Below are positions 49,601 through 60,500 of a stretch of 64,000 bases of DNA, one piece after another; positions within the stretch are counted from its first letter, which is position 1, and the number at the start of each line of letters is the position of its first letter. The DNA is from Glycine soja (lineage: Eukaryota; Streptophyta; Magnoliopsida; Fabales; Fabaceae): positions 43,139,522-43,203,521 of the forward strand of contig NC_041016.1 of the NCBI RefSeq assembly GCF_004193775.1. Direction: 5' to 3'. Made by a program: the position numbers and the translations under genes. The notes under the pieces are model-generated. The model had not been told where the DNA came from and made no database searches. It saw only the letters and a program-made list of their open reading frames with translations.

Positions 49601-52600
49601 AATTAAACTTCTCCCATAAGAAGTCAAATGAGAGAGCCTCTACAAGTTAGCTTATGCATAAGATAATTTTAACTTATGGAAGAAACTTATTTTATTTTCT
49701 TCTCCTATAAATGCTTATTGAGATATTATAAATGCTTATTGACAAGTTTATCCTAACAGGGCTATAATCCAGTTTGTTGGGAAGTGTATTGTAATTGTGG
49801 CTTCTTTTGTGTTTATACGCTCTTTGCATGGGATAATTTAAAGCAAATATAGGATCCAATTGAATGGGCTGTTAGGAGCCAACTGCAAGGTATGGGACTT
49901 GAGTCCCACATTAGAAGTATGGAATTCTAGTGTGGGGTTTATAAGGCTTTGGACTCTCCAACTACAATAACTACCTTATGTGGTGTGGTTCTCCCAAGGT
50001 TTTATCAGTATCCTTGCAAAATTATCCAATGGGTACTTTTTTGTGTCTAAAATGAAATTTCTGTTATTGTAAGAGATTCAGAAATGCAATGCTAGATATG
50101 TTTTAACATTTCAACCTATCAATGAAACATGTGATTTCTGCAATACATTGATAGAACCATGATTATTAGTAACAAGTTTGTTATTAATACCGATTTTGAT
50201 CTTTCTATTGTTGCCATGTACATGAGAACATGCCAATATTCCATTTGTTTTCTCCCTTTATGTCTTGCTTTCTCAAAATGGTAATGATAATAATAATTGA
50301 TCAGAAAATTGTTTGATTTCTGACACATTTCCTTCAATCCTTTTGTCAATAGAGAAATCCTTAGATGACAAGTCCAAAAGTTTTTCCCAAAAAGATACCT
50401 TTGAGGGAAGTAGAAAAGTTATAAATGCTGCCATGGACCGCATTTGTGAGTACACAGGTGAGAATACGGAGCTTTGTCTCATTTTGTTGTTTTCTTGCAA
50501 ATTAAAGTTTTCTAAGTCTTTATTGGGTTAATTATTACAGGAACTAAAATTGTCTTCTGTGATCTGAGAGTTCCATTTATGGACAACTTATATAAACCCA
50601 GTGTCAGTGGCTGTAGGTTGGATGCACTTATAGAACCACTTGATATGGTAACGTTTTTCTTATTAGAAAATTGTCTTTATTTTATATTATACTTGTTAGA
50701 TTGCTTTTAATTGTAAATACATTGTGAGTATTGTATGCTGTCAAAAGAAAAATCTTAGATTGCATCAATCTCATTTAATTATGAGATGATATTCTGAATT
50801 TGTGATTCAAATTTAACTGTAAAGAAATGGCTGTAGGTATAGGAAAGGAAACTAAGGCTTATGCCCATGGGCATACTTTTTTGGGTCTCACCTGTTTCTG
50901 AACCCTCTAGACCACAAAATACTAACCCTATGCAGAGAGTTAAGTTTGGCATAGTCAAATCTATGGCAGGGTAACGATTGGCTGCAAGTGGGTATTTAGG
51001 GTGAAGAAGCTGACTTGTAGCCAAGGGGTTTCATGAACAATTTGGTTGTGAAAATAGAGAGACACTTTCTCCAGTGATTAAATCTGTCACTTTTTGGCTC
51101 ATCCTCACATTGACTTAAAAACTATTTATTCACAGGGTTTAAACAGCCTCCCCAGGCCTGGTTGGGCAGACTAAAATCCACCTTCTAGCTTCTGGTCATT
51201 GTGCTGGTGTCCTAAATAAAGCTCTCTCTCCCACTAGTTTTGTTGCTCTGAGCAAGTTCAGCTGTGTGATTCTTCTGCATCACATCCCTCAAGCTTGGGG
51301 GGTATTATAGTGTTACTCATGTAATGATAGGGTACCTTTAACTTCTGTATTTGTTTTCTGTCTTTGGGGAGCTGTAAATACCTGAGCCCAGTTATTCTCT
51401 GTTGTAATTCAGTTTCTGGATTCATTTAGTCAGTTACCAAGTGCAGTTATCATTTTCTCATTCACACTGAAGTCTAACATACAGTTTTGAAAAATTTAAT
51501 GTGTATGCAGTGTTATGCTTTGCATGAACCAAGTCATGCTATGTTGATGATGAATATGTAGTGTTATATGCATTTGTGTACACAAGATTTTTATTTATGT
51601 TTGATAAATGAAAATAAAGTAAAAAGTAAAAACAAAGCCACATAGGTCACTATGGCCTATGCTGATGTTGAGGGCTTCATTTTTGTGAAGGCCAAAAAAT
51701 ATATTTAATATGTTTATAAACATAATTATAGAAAATAAAATTTAAAAATTTAAATTTCAGTATTAGTTTTTAAATATAGAAATTAAAATACCACTTGAAA
51801 TATTTAAGTGTGGATTCACCTAAAACGTTTTTAAATGTCTGTTAACAAGCATCACTCACATAATTTATCTGGATTCACATGAAAGTCTGAAATTTTTAGC
51901 AAATTTAATTGATCATTTGATTACCACTTTTGAATTATTGTAGGAACTTAGCCAACTTTGTGATATTGTTGTGGAGCCTCTCAGGGATCGCATAGTGACA
52001 AGTCTTCTTCAGGCATCATTGGTTGGTAGCTTAGCCTTTCTTTTGATGAATTCATTACTAGTATTGTGATTTTAACACTATCCCGCATGTCAGGATGGCT
52101 TACTCCGTGTTATCTTAGATGGGGGTCCATCAAGAGTTTTCTTTCCCGGTGATGTAAAATTATTAGAGGAAGATCTGGAGGTCTTAAAGGTAGATTATCT
52201 TACTCTAGTTAATTCAATGCCATCTACAATTTTCAACAGACTAATCAGATCTTTGGACTTTTGTACTTTTTTTTCCCAATAAAAATGAGAGTTTGAGAAG
52301 GTTAATAATGTTTCAAAGTCAGTGAATGATGTTGTGCTTCTTGTAGGAATTCTTTATATCTGGAGGTGACGGCCTCCCTCGGGGTGTTGTCGAAAATCAG
52401 GTTGCACGTGTTCGGAATGTGATCAACTTGCATGGCTATGAGGTTAGTTCACCTATATCTTGCGGCCATGTTTGGTATTGGATTAGCCTAGTTACCTAAT
52501 AGCCTTAGGCCTTAGCCATATCTTTAGGCCATGTTTGGTGTTAATTAATTATGTGTTCTTATTGCTTTGTTTTGTTGTCAAATTCATCATTATATTTAAA

Positions 52601-53054
52601 ATCTCTTGTATGCTAGTTTCCACTGTTTGATGTACCCTATAATTTATTACAATTACAACAATAAAAGCCTTATCCCACTATTGTGCTCTTATATTGACAA
52701 ATTTTACGTTGGTTGCTAACAACCTAATACAACCATTCTCATTTATCCGAACAACCTAATACAACCATTCTCATTTATCCGAGCTTGGTGGGACCCGCTA
52801 TAATTTATTAATGATAGAAAATATCTTATTGCAACAATTGTGTCTAAGAATTCATGTAAATAATCTGTATTATTTTGCAGACCCGAGAGTTGATTGAAGA
52901 CTTGAAATCTGCTAGTGGCATGGAAATGCAAGGTGGCAAAAGCAAACTGGGAACTGATTCCAAAACTCTATTAAGAATATTATGCCACAGGAGCGACTCA
53001 GAAGCCTCTCAATTTCTGAAGAAACAATACAAAATACCCAGTTCTTCTGCTTAG
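37610..53054 (+). CDS. PATROL1: PATROL1-like MUN-domain (DUF810) protein, plant unc-13 homolog
   Basis: 26 coding exons: 37610-37617, 37732-37907, 38007-38071, 38466-38796, 39452-39518, 39660-39813, 40761-40928, 41051-41161, 41339-41548, 41896-41997, 42942-43163, 43772-43846, 43962-44042, 44483-44665, 44757-44912, 45317-45409, 46389-46460, 47172-47289, 47902-48086, 48393-48474, 50353-50457, 50541-50647, 51944-52021, 52094-52189, 52347-52442, 52881-53054. They join without a stop to 1104 aa, close to Arabidopsis PATROL1. A noncoding leader exon ends at 37171; the exon with the ATG begins at 37553. The protein has a Pro-rich stretch (about 100-138), an acidic run (about 157-168), a basic patch (about 220-240) and a long helical MUN region. 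In Arabidopsis PATROL1 helps deliver the plasma-membrane proton pump AHA1 and affects stomatal opening; the same trafficking role is inferred. All boundaries are GT/AG. Confidence 0.92.
43183..43325 (+). repeat. TRIM-like LTR in intron of the PATROL1-like gene
   Basis: The stretch contains AACTCAACCCCAAAAGCTAG, CTCATGGGGTAAGGG and CCACTATATATAC, then GCCGATGTGAGACTTGAG. This combination recurs in many dicot introns and belongs to short TRIM-type LTRs. No clear target duplication was found. Confidence 0.45.
45540..46140. other. Unclassified insertion-like DNA in intron after 45409
   Basis: The intron 45410-46388 is unusually long. Its centre (45700-46030) is AG-rich on the plus strand, unlike neighbouring introns, and holds an 88-codon minus-strand frame without a known domain. 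I see no terminal repeats, so its nature is open. Confidence 0.3.
49541..49762. mobile_element. MITE in intron of the PATROL1-like gene
   Basis: The left end GGCCCTGTTTTAATAAACTT and the inverted right end AGCCCTGTTAGGATAAACTT are terminal inverted repeats about 20 bp long with a few mismatches. The element is about 222 bp. TA-rich flanks hide any target duplication. Confidence 0.65.
49870..50040. repeat. Possible small solo LTR or TRIM in the same intron
   Basis: Contains GGGACTTGAGTCCCACATTAG, TGTGGGGTTTATAAGGC and a CTCTCC run, a pattern common to short plant LTRs that carry a TATA box. Ends and target duplication were not resolved. Confidence 0.35.
50970..51479 (+). mobile_element. Internally deleted Copia element in intron of the PATROL1-like gene
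   Basis: From 50970 the plus strand reads TIGCKWVFRVKK and, after a gap, KSVTFWLILTL (reverse transcriptase N-terminus). It then jumps to VLNKALSPTSFVALSKF near 51205-51255, the RNase H tail. A GGGGGG purine tract and an LTR (51311-51479, TGTTA...TAACA) follow. The middle of pol, all of gag and the 5' LTR are missing. It shares the gene's orientation. Confidence 0.65.
52718..52781. repeat. Two 32-bp tandem units in the last intron
   Basis: AACAACCTAATACAACCATT... ending TTTATCCG is repeated exactly at 52718 and 52750. The related copy of this intron near 54200 has only a single, diverged TTTATCCG block, so the doubling is probably recent. Confidence 0.85.
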
Positions 53055-53245
53055 AGGAATGTTTACAATAAAAGGGAACCAGCAAAATTTTCATTTTGGT
53101 GTTAGCTTTCTGTGAATATTCATTGCTTAGAGGAGTTTTTGCCTTTCCTTTGTTTTGGTTTTAATCTAACTACAATGTTGTTGATCTTCATTGTAAAATT
53201 TCGTCCATGTGAATACTGTAATTGTAAGTTCAATTAATGAAGCTG
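53055..53245 (+). other. 3' UTR of the PATROL1-like gene
   Basis: An AATAAA occurs at about 53068, only 14 bases after the stop. AATTAATGAAG near 53234 is a second, weaker candidate. The distance to the stop makes the later site more likely as the main end. Part of this UTR is repeated at 54465-54545. Confidence 0.4.
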
Positions 53246-54147
53246 CTATTCTTTTTTACGAGGGTAGTTGTTTCATATTTAGAAAACTTCAACTGATTGT
53301 GCAATTTATTCCCTAACTTCCTAATAAAGCAGTTTTATTTCTATATATTGTAATTGAATGATTAGATATACTGGTTTCGGTAGTGATTAAATACAATACT
53401 CTTATTTGCTCTAAAGGAACCTTTCTCCTAAATTCTATAATATAGTAGGTTGATGATTTTCCGAAAATATCCCAAGAGCCAAGACAGAGAGCAAAATACA
53501 GCTGCTGTTAATGTCAGTATTGTAGGGAAGACTATGGTGGACGGGCCAGGAAAGAAAAATATGTTCACCAACCCAAATTAAAACAATCGTACACAAACGC
53601 CTGACACACAGTAAGTACACATAGTCATTGAAAATATCCCAAAAGCTACCCTCTAGAATTATAGCAACTCATTCATTCATGGAATAAAGCTCACATTGAC
53701 AATCGTAACATGTTTGCTACTGTATTTGCTAGTAAAGATCGTTCATAGAAATAGCCTATTACTTATTTCATCAGTACATAAACCCTGCACTGAATCTGGC
53801 CACCCCTTATATATAAACTTAATTGTATACATTTGAGTTATTTAATTAGTTTGATCAGAGTTTGCTATGCTCTGTTGAGCTATTTAAGTTGTAGTTTGTT
53901 TTACACACATTTTAAATTATTGCTATGCACAGACGCACTGTCATTAAACTCTACACATATGCATGATGTTAGGTTTCTTGAATTTATTTATTGATAAATT
54001 AATCACTAAAATTGACTAAGCACACTAAAGTCTTCATTAAATATGTGTTAGATATCTTGGATTTATTTAGGCTAAAATGTGTTCGTGCTTGTTAATATAT
54101 ATTCGAGTTTTATATTTGTTTTCTGACAAGTTTTTCTTGGTTTTTGT

Positions 54148-54545
54148 TCGTTGATATTTGAAATTTTATGTTGATTGCTGATGACTAATGGAATCTTCTT
54201 CCTTTATCCGAGCTTGGAGGGATCAGTTATAATTTGTCAATGATAGAAAATATCTTCTTGCAACAATTATGTCTAAGAAAGCATGTAAAATAATTTGTAT
54301 TATTTTGCAGACACGGGAGTTGATCGAAGACTTGAAATCTGCTAGTGGCATGAAAATACTCAGTTCAATGTCAAAACTCTATTGAGAATATCATGCCACA
54401 AGAGTGACTCAAAAGCCTTTCAATTCCTGAAGAAACAATACAAAATACCCAGTTCTTCGGCTTAGAGCGAGGAATGAGTACAACAAAAGGGACCAGCGGA
54501 ATTTTCATCTTGGTGGTAGCTTTCTGTGAATATCCGTTGCTGCCA
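54148..54545 (+). pseudogene. Duplicated, broken terminal exon of the PATROL1-like gene
   Basis: This segment matches the end of the last intron, the last exon and part of the 3' UTR of the gene at 52690-53135. It keeps the acceptor TATTATTTTGCAG at about 54310. The exon copy starts TRELIEDLKSASGM, then has a deletion that shifts the frame and gives an early TGA near 54385. The far part still reads QYKIPSSSA in another frame, followed by UTR-like DNA. The copy is about 1.4 kb downstream of the true exon. Confidence 0.85.
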
Positions 54546-56646
54546 ATATGTCATTTTTTGTCAGAATCATTAAAATTAGGTATGGGCCTAGGCGTTCCAT
54601 GGGTTTAAAAAAAAAAACTTAAATATATTTCTAATTTCTAATAAATACAAAAGAATCCTATTTACTCCCTAATAAATTTTTCTTTGCATTGGGTTCTTAA
54701 TAAACTAATTTTATTTTTTATTCTTGATATTTTGTTTTAGTTCATAATAAATTAGTAAATTTTGTACTTTTTTCTTATAATATTTTTTTTTGTTTGTTAA
54801 TTTTCAGAACTAAAATAAAATTAGTTAATTTATGAGAGGATAAATATAAAATTTGTTAATTCATCAATGACTAAAATAAAATATCAAGAAGGACTAAAAA
54901 CAAAATTGTTGTTTTACTATGGAACAAATGAAAAAATAATCAGGTATTTAATAGGAATAAAAACACATTAAGACTATAAATAATTTTGAGATATGTATTT
55001 AAATATTTAAAAAATATTACATTAAATTATAAAAGTAATTCAATATAAAATGTTTGTTGGAATTATACAAAAAATATTTAAAATAAAATATATCCAATGT
55101 ATAAATTATTTGTAAATTAATATTAATTTGTATGTGATATAATTTGAAGATGTTAAAAGTGTTAAAAAAAGAAATAGTTTATTAAATTATATGAGTAAAA
55201 AATGTAAAAATATTTGTTGAAATTATACTATAAAATTAACATTTGTCAAAATAATATTATTTATATAAATTAAAAAAATTAACATTATGTGAATGATGTA
55301 TCTTTATATATATATAAGAAAGTCGTTAGCAATATTGAAAATATATTTTTGGTGAGTAAATGAAATAAAAAAATGTCATTTAAATTAAAAAATTTGAAAA
55401 ATTTAAGTTTTCTTCGTTGATTAAATAATTAATACATAAGATTTTCTTTTTATATACATTTTTATTTATATTATAAATAGAGAATCAATCCATGTAATCA
55501 ATCAACATTCTATTTTTTTCATCCACTCAATTTTATTCATTGAGATGCAATGACAAGTGTTGGATCATATTCTGTAGTAAAAAATTACATAAAAATTTAC
55601 TTATATGTGCCTCATGAGTAAGTATTTTTTCTATATTGAATTTAATATTTTAATCTTCATTACTTTAATATTTAATATGTGATTTTTCCTGTTCTAAAAT
55701 AAAAATAGAAAAAATGAAATTTTAAAATAAAATAATAAAAACTATTTTTCAATACTTTACTTAATTTTTTAGAAATTCAAAATTAATGATTGTAATCGCT
55801 ATGTATACAAAAATTTGTTGTAATAATTGATATTATTATGTGAGTTTTCTTTTTCTTTCAATTGCAATTGTTGGGTTTGGTTTGTGTTTTGTTCATGATT
55901 TAGTTTTTGTTTTGTTTAATTAGGGTAGATTTTTCGTCATTTTTTTCAAACAATCTAATATAATATTATTTCTATTTTATATAGGACAAACATTCTTCTA
56001 CAACCTTCATTTAATAAATATTAGTTTCTCTTATTCGGCAAGATGATGGTTATTGTTGGAGAAAGAATATTAATAAATAATCAGACCACCAAACTATATT
56101 TTCATGATTTTAAGAAAATAAATATAGACTTTTGGTATGGATGTTCCAAGTTATAACAATGTCACCCATCTAGCTAGTTTGATAATTGACTATATTACTT
56201 CAATAACTTTTGATTTGATTATAAAGAAAATAATAAATTACTTAGTTATGATTTTTTTTGTTTTTTATGTTTGTCATTTTATTGTTATTTTATCTTATGT
56301 TTGTATAATCATTGTACAAGTTTTTCACATATATTCTTATATTTGTACTTTTACAACTATATTATAAATACTATTTTATAATAATTTTACTTTTATTTTA
56401 TATCTTCAATTTATAATATTAAAGGTTTCTTTTGATTTTGTATGTTTGTTGACATACTTCAAGAAAAGTACCAAGGATTGATTTTTATTTGTTTCATGTA
56501 ATTAATATTTAATTTGATTATTTTATATTATTGATTTAATTTAATTGTTAAACTTTAAACAAATGTCATAGTTAGAGTGTTTGAAGGTTAAAAACATATA
56601 TTAAAACAAAATAAAATTTAATAATTAAAGCATGATTTATCATCAT
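54546..56646. other. AT-rich intergenic DNA
   Basis: No gene or coding relic is recognised. The DNA is very AT-rich with poly-A/T runs. From about 56573 it is the left half of an NLR 5' flank that has a relative at 63284. Confidence 0.4.
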
Positions 56647-57209
56647 TAAGGGTGGGAATAGGCCAGGTCAGACTTTGAAAGGCCTGAGCCTAACTTACGA
56701 TAAATCTTTGAGACCTGAGCCTGATCTATAGCCTATCAAAGACTTTTATTTTTGCTCGGTCTGACCTTTTTAAGAGTCTGACCTGATAACCTCTTTAAAA
56801 GCCTTCTTCATACTAAAAAATATGTTATGGATAAAGTAGGCACGTAGTAGGAAAGTTAAAGAAAAAAGAAAGTAAATAAAAATAATAAGGAATATAAAAG
56901 GACACATGACTCATACTTGTAATTACATTTTTACTTAATTATAGGAATAGAAGTTATGAAGGCAATCAAAGTCTGATAGTTTAAAAAAAAATTAATTGTA
57001 TCCAAAAAATAATATTATATATATATATATAGGCCGACATATCATGCTTTTAAGATTTTTTAATAAGCGTAAGTCTGGTCTATTTAATTTAATAGGTTTT
57101 TAAAAAAATCTGAGCCTAACCTTTTAATTAAATAGACTAGTTCTGACCAGACTTTATGTAAGACAGATTGTAGACTCCTATAGACTGGCCTGACTTATTC
57201 TTACCCCTA
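56647..57209. mobile_element. hAT-type MITE in the NLR upstream region
   Basis: The 563-bp element has ends TAAGGGTGGGAATA and, inverted, TAGGGGTAAGAATA. It is flanked by the 8-bp duplication ATCATCAT (56639-56646 and 57210-57217), as expected for hAT elements. A paralogous stretch at 63284-63470 has a single ATCATCAC at 63351-63358 and no insert. No transposase is present. It lies 314 bp upstream of the NLR start codon. Confidence 0.85.
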
Positions 57210-57451
57210 ATCATCATGACATATATAACACATATTAAAAATCATACATAATACATAAAACATAAATCCTAAAATCCTCTTTAAAAAAATGATAACAATC
57301 ATCCTCAGCTGATCAAAATTATAACAATTGAATTAATGAATAAGTTGTTATGAGAACAAGAGCTCCCCTCAGCAAAATCAAAGCCGCTCATTCATTGATA
57401 GAATACAGCTGTTAAAGTTTGTGTTTTCGGCAACCCTCAACAATTGTTGGG

Positions 57452-57457
57452 TTGACT
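57452..57457 (+). promoter_or_regulatory. W-box (TTGACT) upstream of the NLR
   Basis: GGGTTGACTGAC lies 66 bp before the ATG. TTGACT/C is the core bound by WRKY factors, which control many immune genes. A six-base site can occur by chance, and it may be inside the 5' UTR. Confidence 0.3.
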
Positions 57458-57522
57458 GACATTAAAACAAAAAGATCTAGGCTTCCATTCATCCACTCCT
57501 CTGCTCCCTTTCCTACCATACA

Positions 57523-60500
57523 ATGGCATTAGAATGCGTTGGTGGTGCTTTTCTTTCTTCTTTCCTTGGGGCTGTATTTCAGAAGCTGACTTCTCCTCAA
57601 GTTCTGGATTTCTTTCGTGGAACAAAGATCAATCAGAAGCTGCGGAAGGACTTAGAAAACAAGCTCATCTCCATCCAAGCTGTGCTTGATGATGCTGAAC
57701 AAAAACAGTTTGGAAATATGCAAGTGAGAGACTGGCTTATTAAGCTCAAAGTTGCCATGCTTGACGTTGAAGATGTCTTGGACGAAATACAACACTCCAG
57801 ACTCCAAGTTCAACCTCAATTTGAATCTCAAACTGGTTCAGGCTGTACTTGCAAGGTACCCAAATTCTTCAAATCTTCCTCTTTTAGTTCCATTAACAAG
57901 GAAATTAATTCCAGCATGAAAAAAGTCCTTGATGACCTAGATGATCTTGCAAGCCGGATGGATAATCTAGGTTTGAAAAAGGCTGCTGATCTTGTAGCTG
58001 GATCAGGATCAGGTAGTAAAGTGCCACAATCAACATCTTCAGTGGTTGAAAGTGATATTTGTGGCAGAGATGGTGATAAAGAAATGATCATTAACTGGCT
58101 CACTTCTGACACTGATAACATGTTATCAATACTTTCTATTGTGGGCATGGGTGGACTGGGTAAGACCACGCTTGCTCAACTTGTATACAACGACCCAAGG
58201 ATCGAGGGCAAATTTATTGTTAAAGCTTGGGTCTGTGTCTCACAGGAATTTGATGTTTTGAACGTATCAAGAGCAATTCTTGACACATTTACTAAATCAA
58301 CTGAAAATAGTGATCGGCTAGAAATTGTTCATACAAAACTGAAAGACAAATTGAGAGGAAACAGATTTCTTCTCGTTTTGGATGACGTTTGGAACGAAAG
58401 CAGGCCTAAATGGGAAGCTGTGCAGAATGCTCTTGTTTGTGGAGCTCAGGGAAGTAGGATCCTTGTCACAACACGCAGTGAGGAAGTTGCTTCTACCATG
58501 CGGTCAAAAGAACACAGGCTGGGGCAATTACAAGAAGATTATTGCTGGAAATTGTTCACAAAACATGCATTCAGAGATGATAATCTTCCACGAGATCCAG
58601 TATGCCCAGAGATTGGTATGAAGATTGTTAAAAAATGTAAAGGACTTCCTCTGGCCTTGAAGTCAATGGGAAGTCTATTACACAACAAACCATTTGCCTG
58701 GGAATGGGAAAGCGTGTTGCAAAGTGAAATATGGGCATTAAAGGACAGTGATATTGTTCCTGCTTTAGCATTGAGCTATCACCACCTTCCTCCCCATCTC
58801 AAGACATGTTTTGCTTACTGTGCTTTATTCCCCAAGGATTATATGTTTGACAGAGAGTGTTTAATTCAGTTGTGGATGGCTGAAAATTTCCTAAACTGCC
58901 ATCAATGCAGTACGAGTCCAGAGGAAGTTGGCCAACAGTACTTCAATGATCTACTATCAAGGTCCTTCTTTCAACAATCAAGTGAATATAAAGAAGGATT
59001 TGTCATGCATGACCTTCTAAATGATTTGGCAAAATATGTTTGTGGGAACATCTATTTCAGGTTGGGAGTTGATCAAGCAAAAGGTACACAGAAAACAACC
59101 CGTCATTTTTCAGTTTCAATCATTACCGAACCATATTTTGATGAGTTTGGAACTTCATGTGATACTAAAAAGTTACGTACATTTATGCCAACATGGTGGA
59201 GAATGAATGAATATCACTATAGTTGGAATTGCAATATGTCCATACATGAATTGTTCTCCAAGTTTAAGTTTTTACGCGTCTTATCTCTGTCTCATTGCTC
59301 TAACATTTATGAGCTGCCTGACTCTGTTTGCAATCTTAAACATCTTCGTTCATTAGACCTTTCCCATACTCGCATAAAAAAACTACCTGATTCAACATGT
59401 TCACTCTCCAACTTGCAAATACTGAAGCTGAACTATTGTAGATATTTGAAGGAGCTGCCCTCGAATTTGCATGAACTCACCAATTTGCATCGCCTTGAAT
59501 TTGTAAATACTGAAATTATAAAGGTGCCACGGCATATGGGAAAGCTGAAGAATCTTCAAGTTTTGATGAGTTCGTTTGATGTTGGTAAAAGTAGCGAGTT
59601 CACTATTCAGCAATTAGGAGAGCTCAATCTTCATGGAAGACTATCATTTTGGGAGCTGCAGAATATTGAGAACCCCTCAGATGCATTAGCTGCAGATTTG
59701 AAAAATAAAACATGCCTTGTGGAACTAGAGTTTGGATGGAATTCGCACCGGAACCCTGATGATTTTGCCAAAGAAAGGGATGTAATTGTAATTGAGAATC
59801 TACAACCTTCCAAACACTTGGAGAAGTTGTCAATCAGGAACTATGGTGGTAAACAATTCCCAAATTGGTTATCCGTTAATTCTTTATCAAATGTGGTGTC
59901 CTTAGAGTTGGACAACTGTCAATCTTGCCAACATTTGCCTTCCCTTGGACTTTTTCCATTTCTCAAGAAGCTTGAGATTTCAAGTCTTGATGGGATAGTG
60001 AGCATTGGTGCTGATTTTCATGGGAATAGCACTTCTTCATTTCCATCGTTGGAAACATTGAAGTTCTCCTCTATGAAAGCATGGGAAAAATGGGAATGTG
60101 AAGCTTTGATAGGTGCTTTTCCATGTCTTCAATATCTTACTATAAGCAAATGTCCCAAGCTGAAAGGTGATCTCCCAGAGCAACTTCTTCCTTTAAAGGA
60201 GCTAGAAATTAGTGAGTGCAAACAACTTGAGGCTTCAGCTCCCAGGGCTCTAGAACTAGACCTAGAAGACTTTGGAAAGCTGCAACTTGACTGGGCTTCT
60301 TTGAAAGAGCTCAGAATGGGCGGACACAGCATGGAAGCATCGTTGCTGGAAAAATCTGATACTTTGAAAGAACTGGAAATTTATGGTTGCCCGAAATATG
60401 GAATGTTTTGCGATTGTGAAATGAGTGATGATGGCTGTGACTCTCTAAAGACTTTTCCGCTAGATTTCTTCCCAGCACTCAGGACCCTTGATCTCAGAGG

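Noticed and set aside
56647..57209. PIF/Harbinger MITE with 3-bp TAA duplication
   Set aside because: TAA flanks the GGGTGGG/TTACCCC core, but the longer ATCATCAT 8-bp duplication and the empty site at 63351 fit a hAT element whose ends include the TA bases.
57828..58169. Minus-strand 113-aa frame inside the NLR
   Set aside because: It is the antisense shadow of the NLR coding sequence, with no domain of its own.
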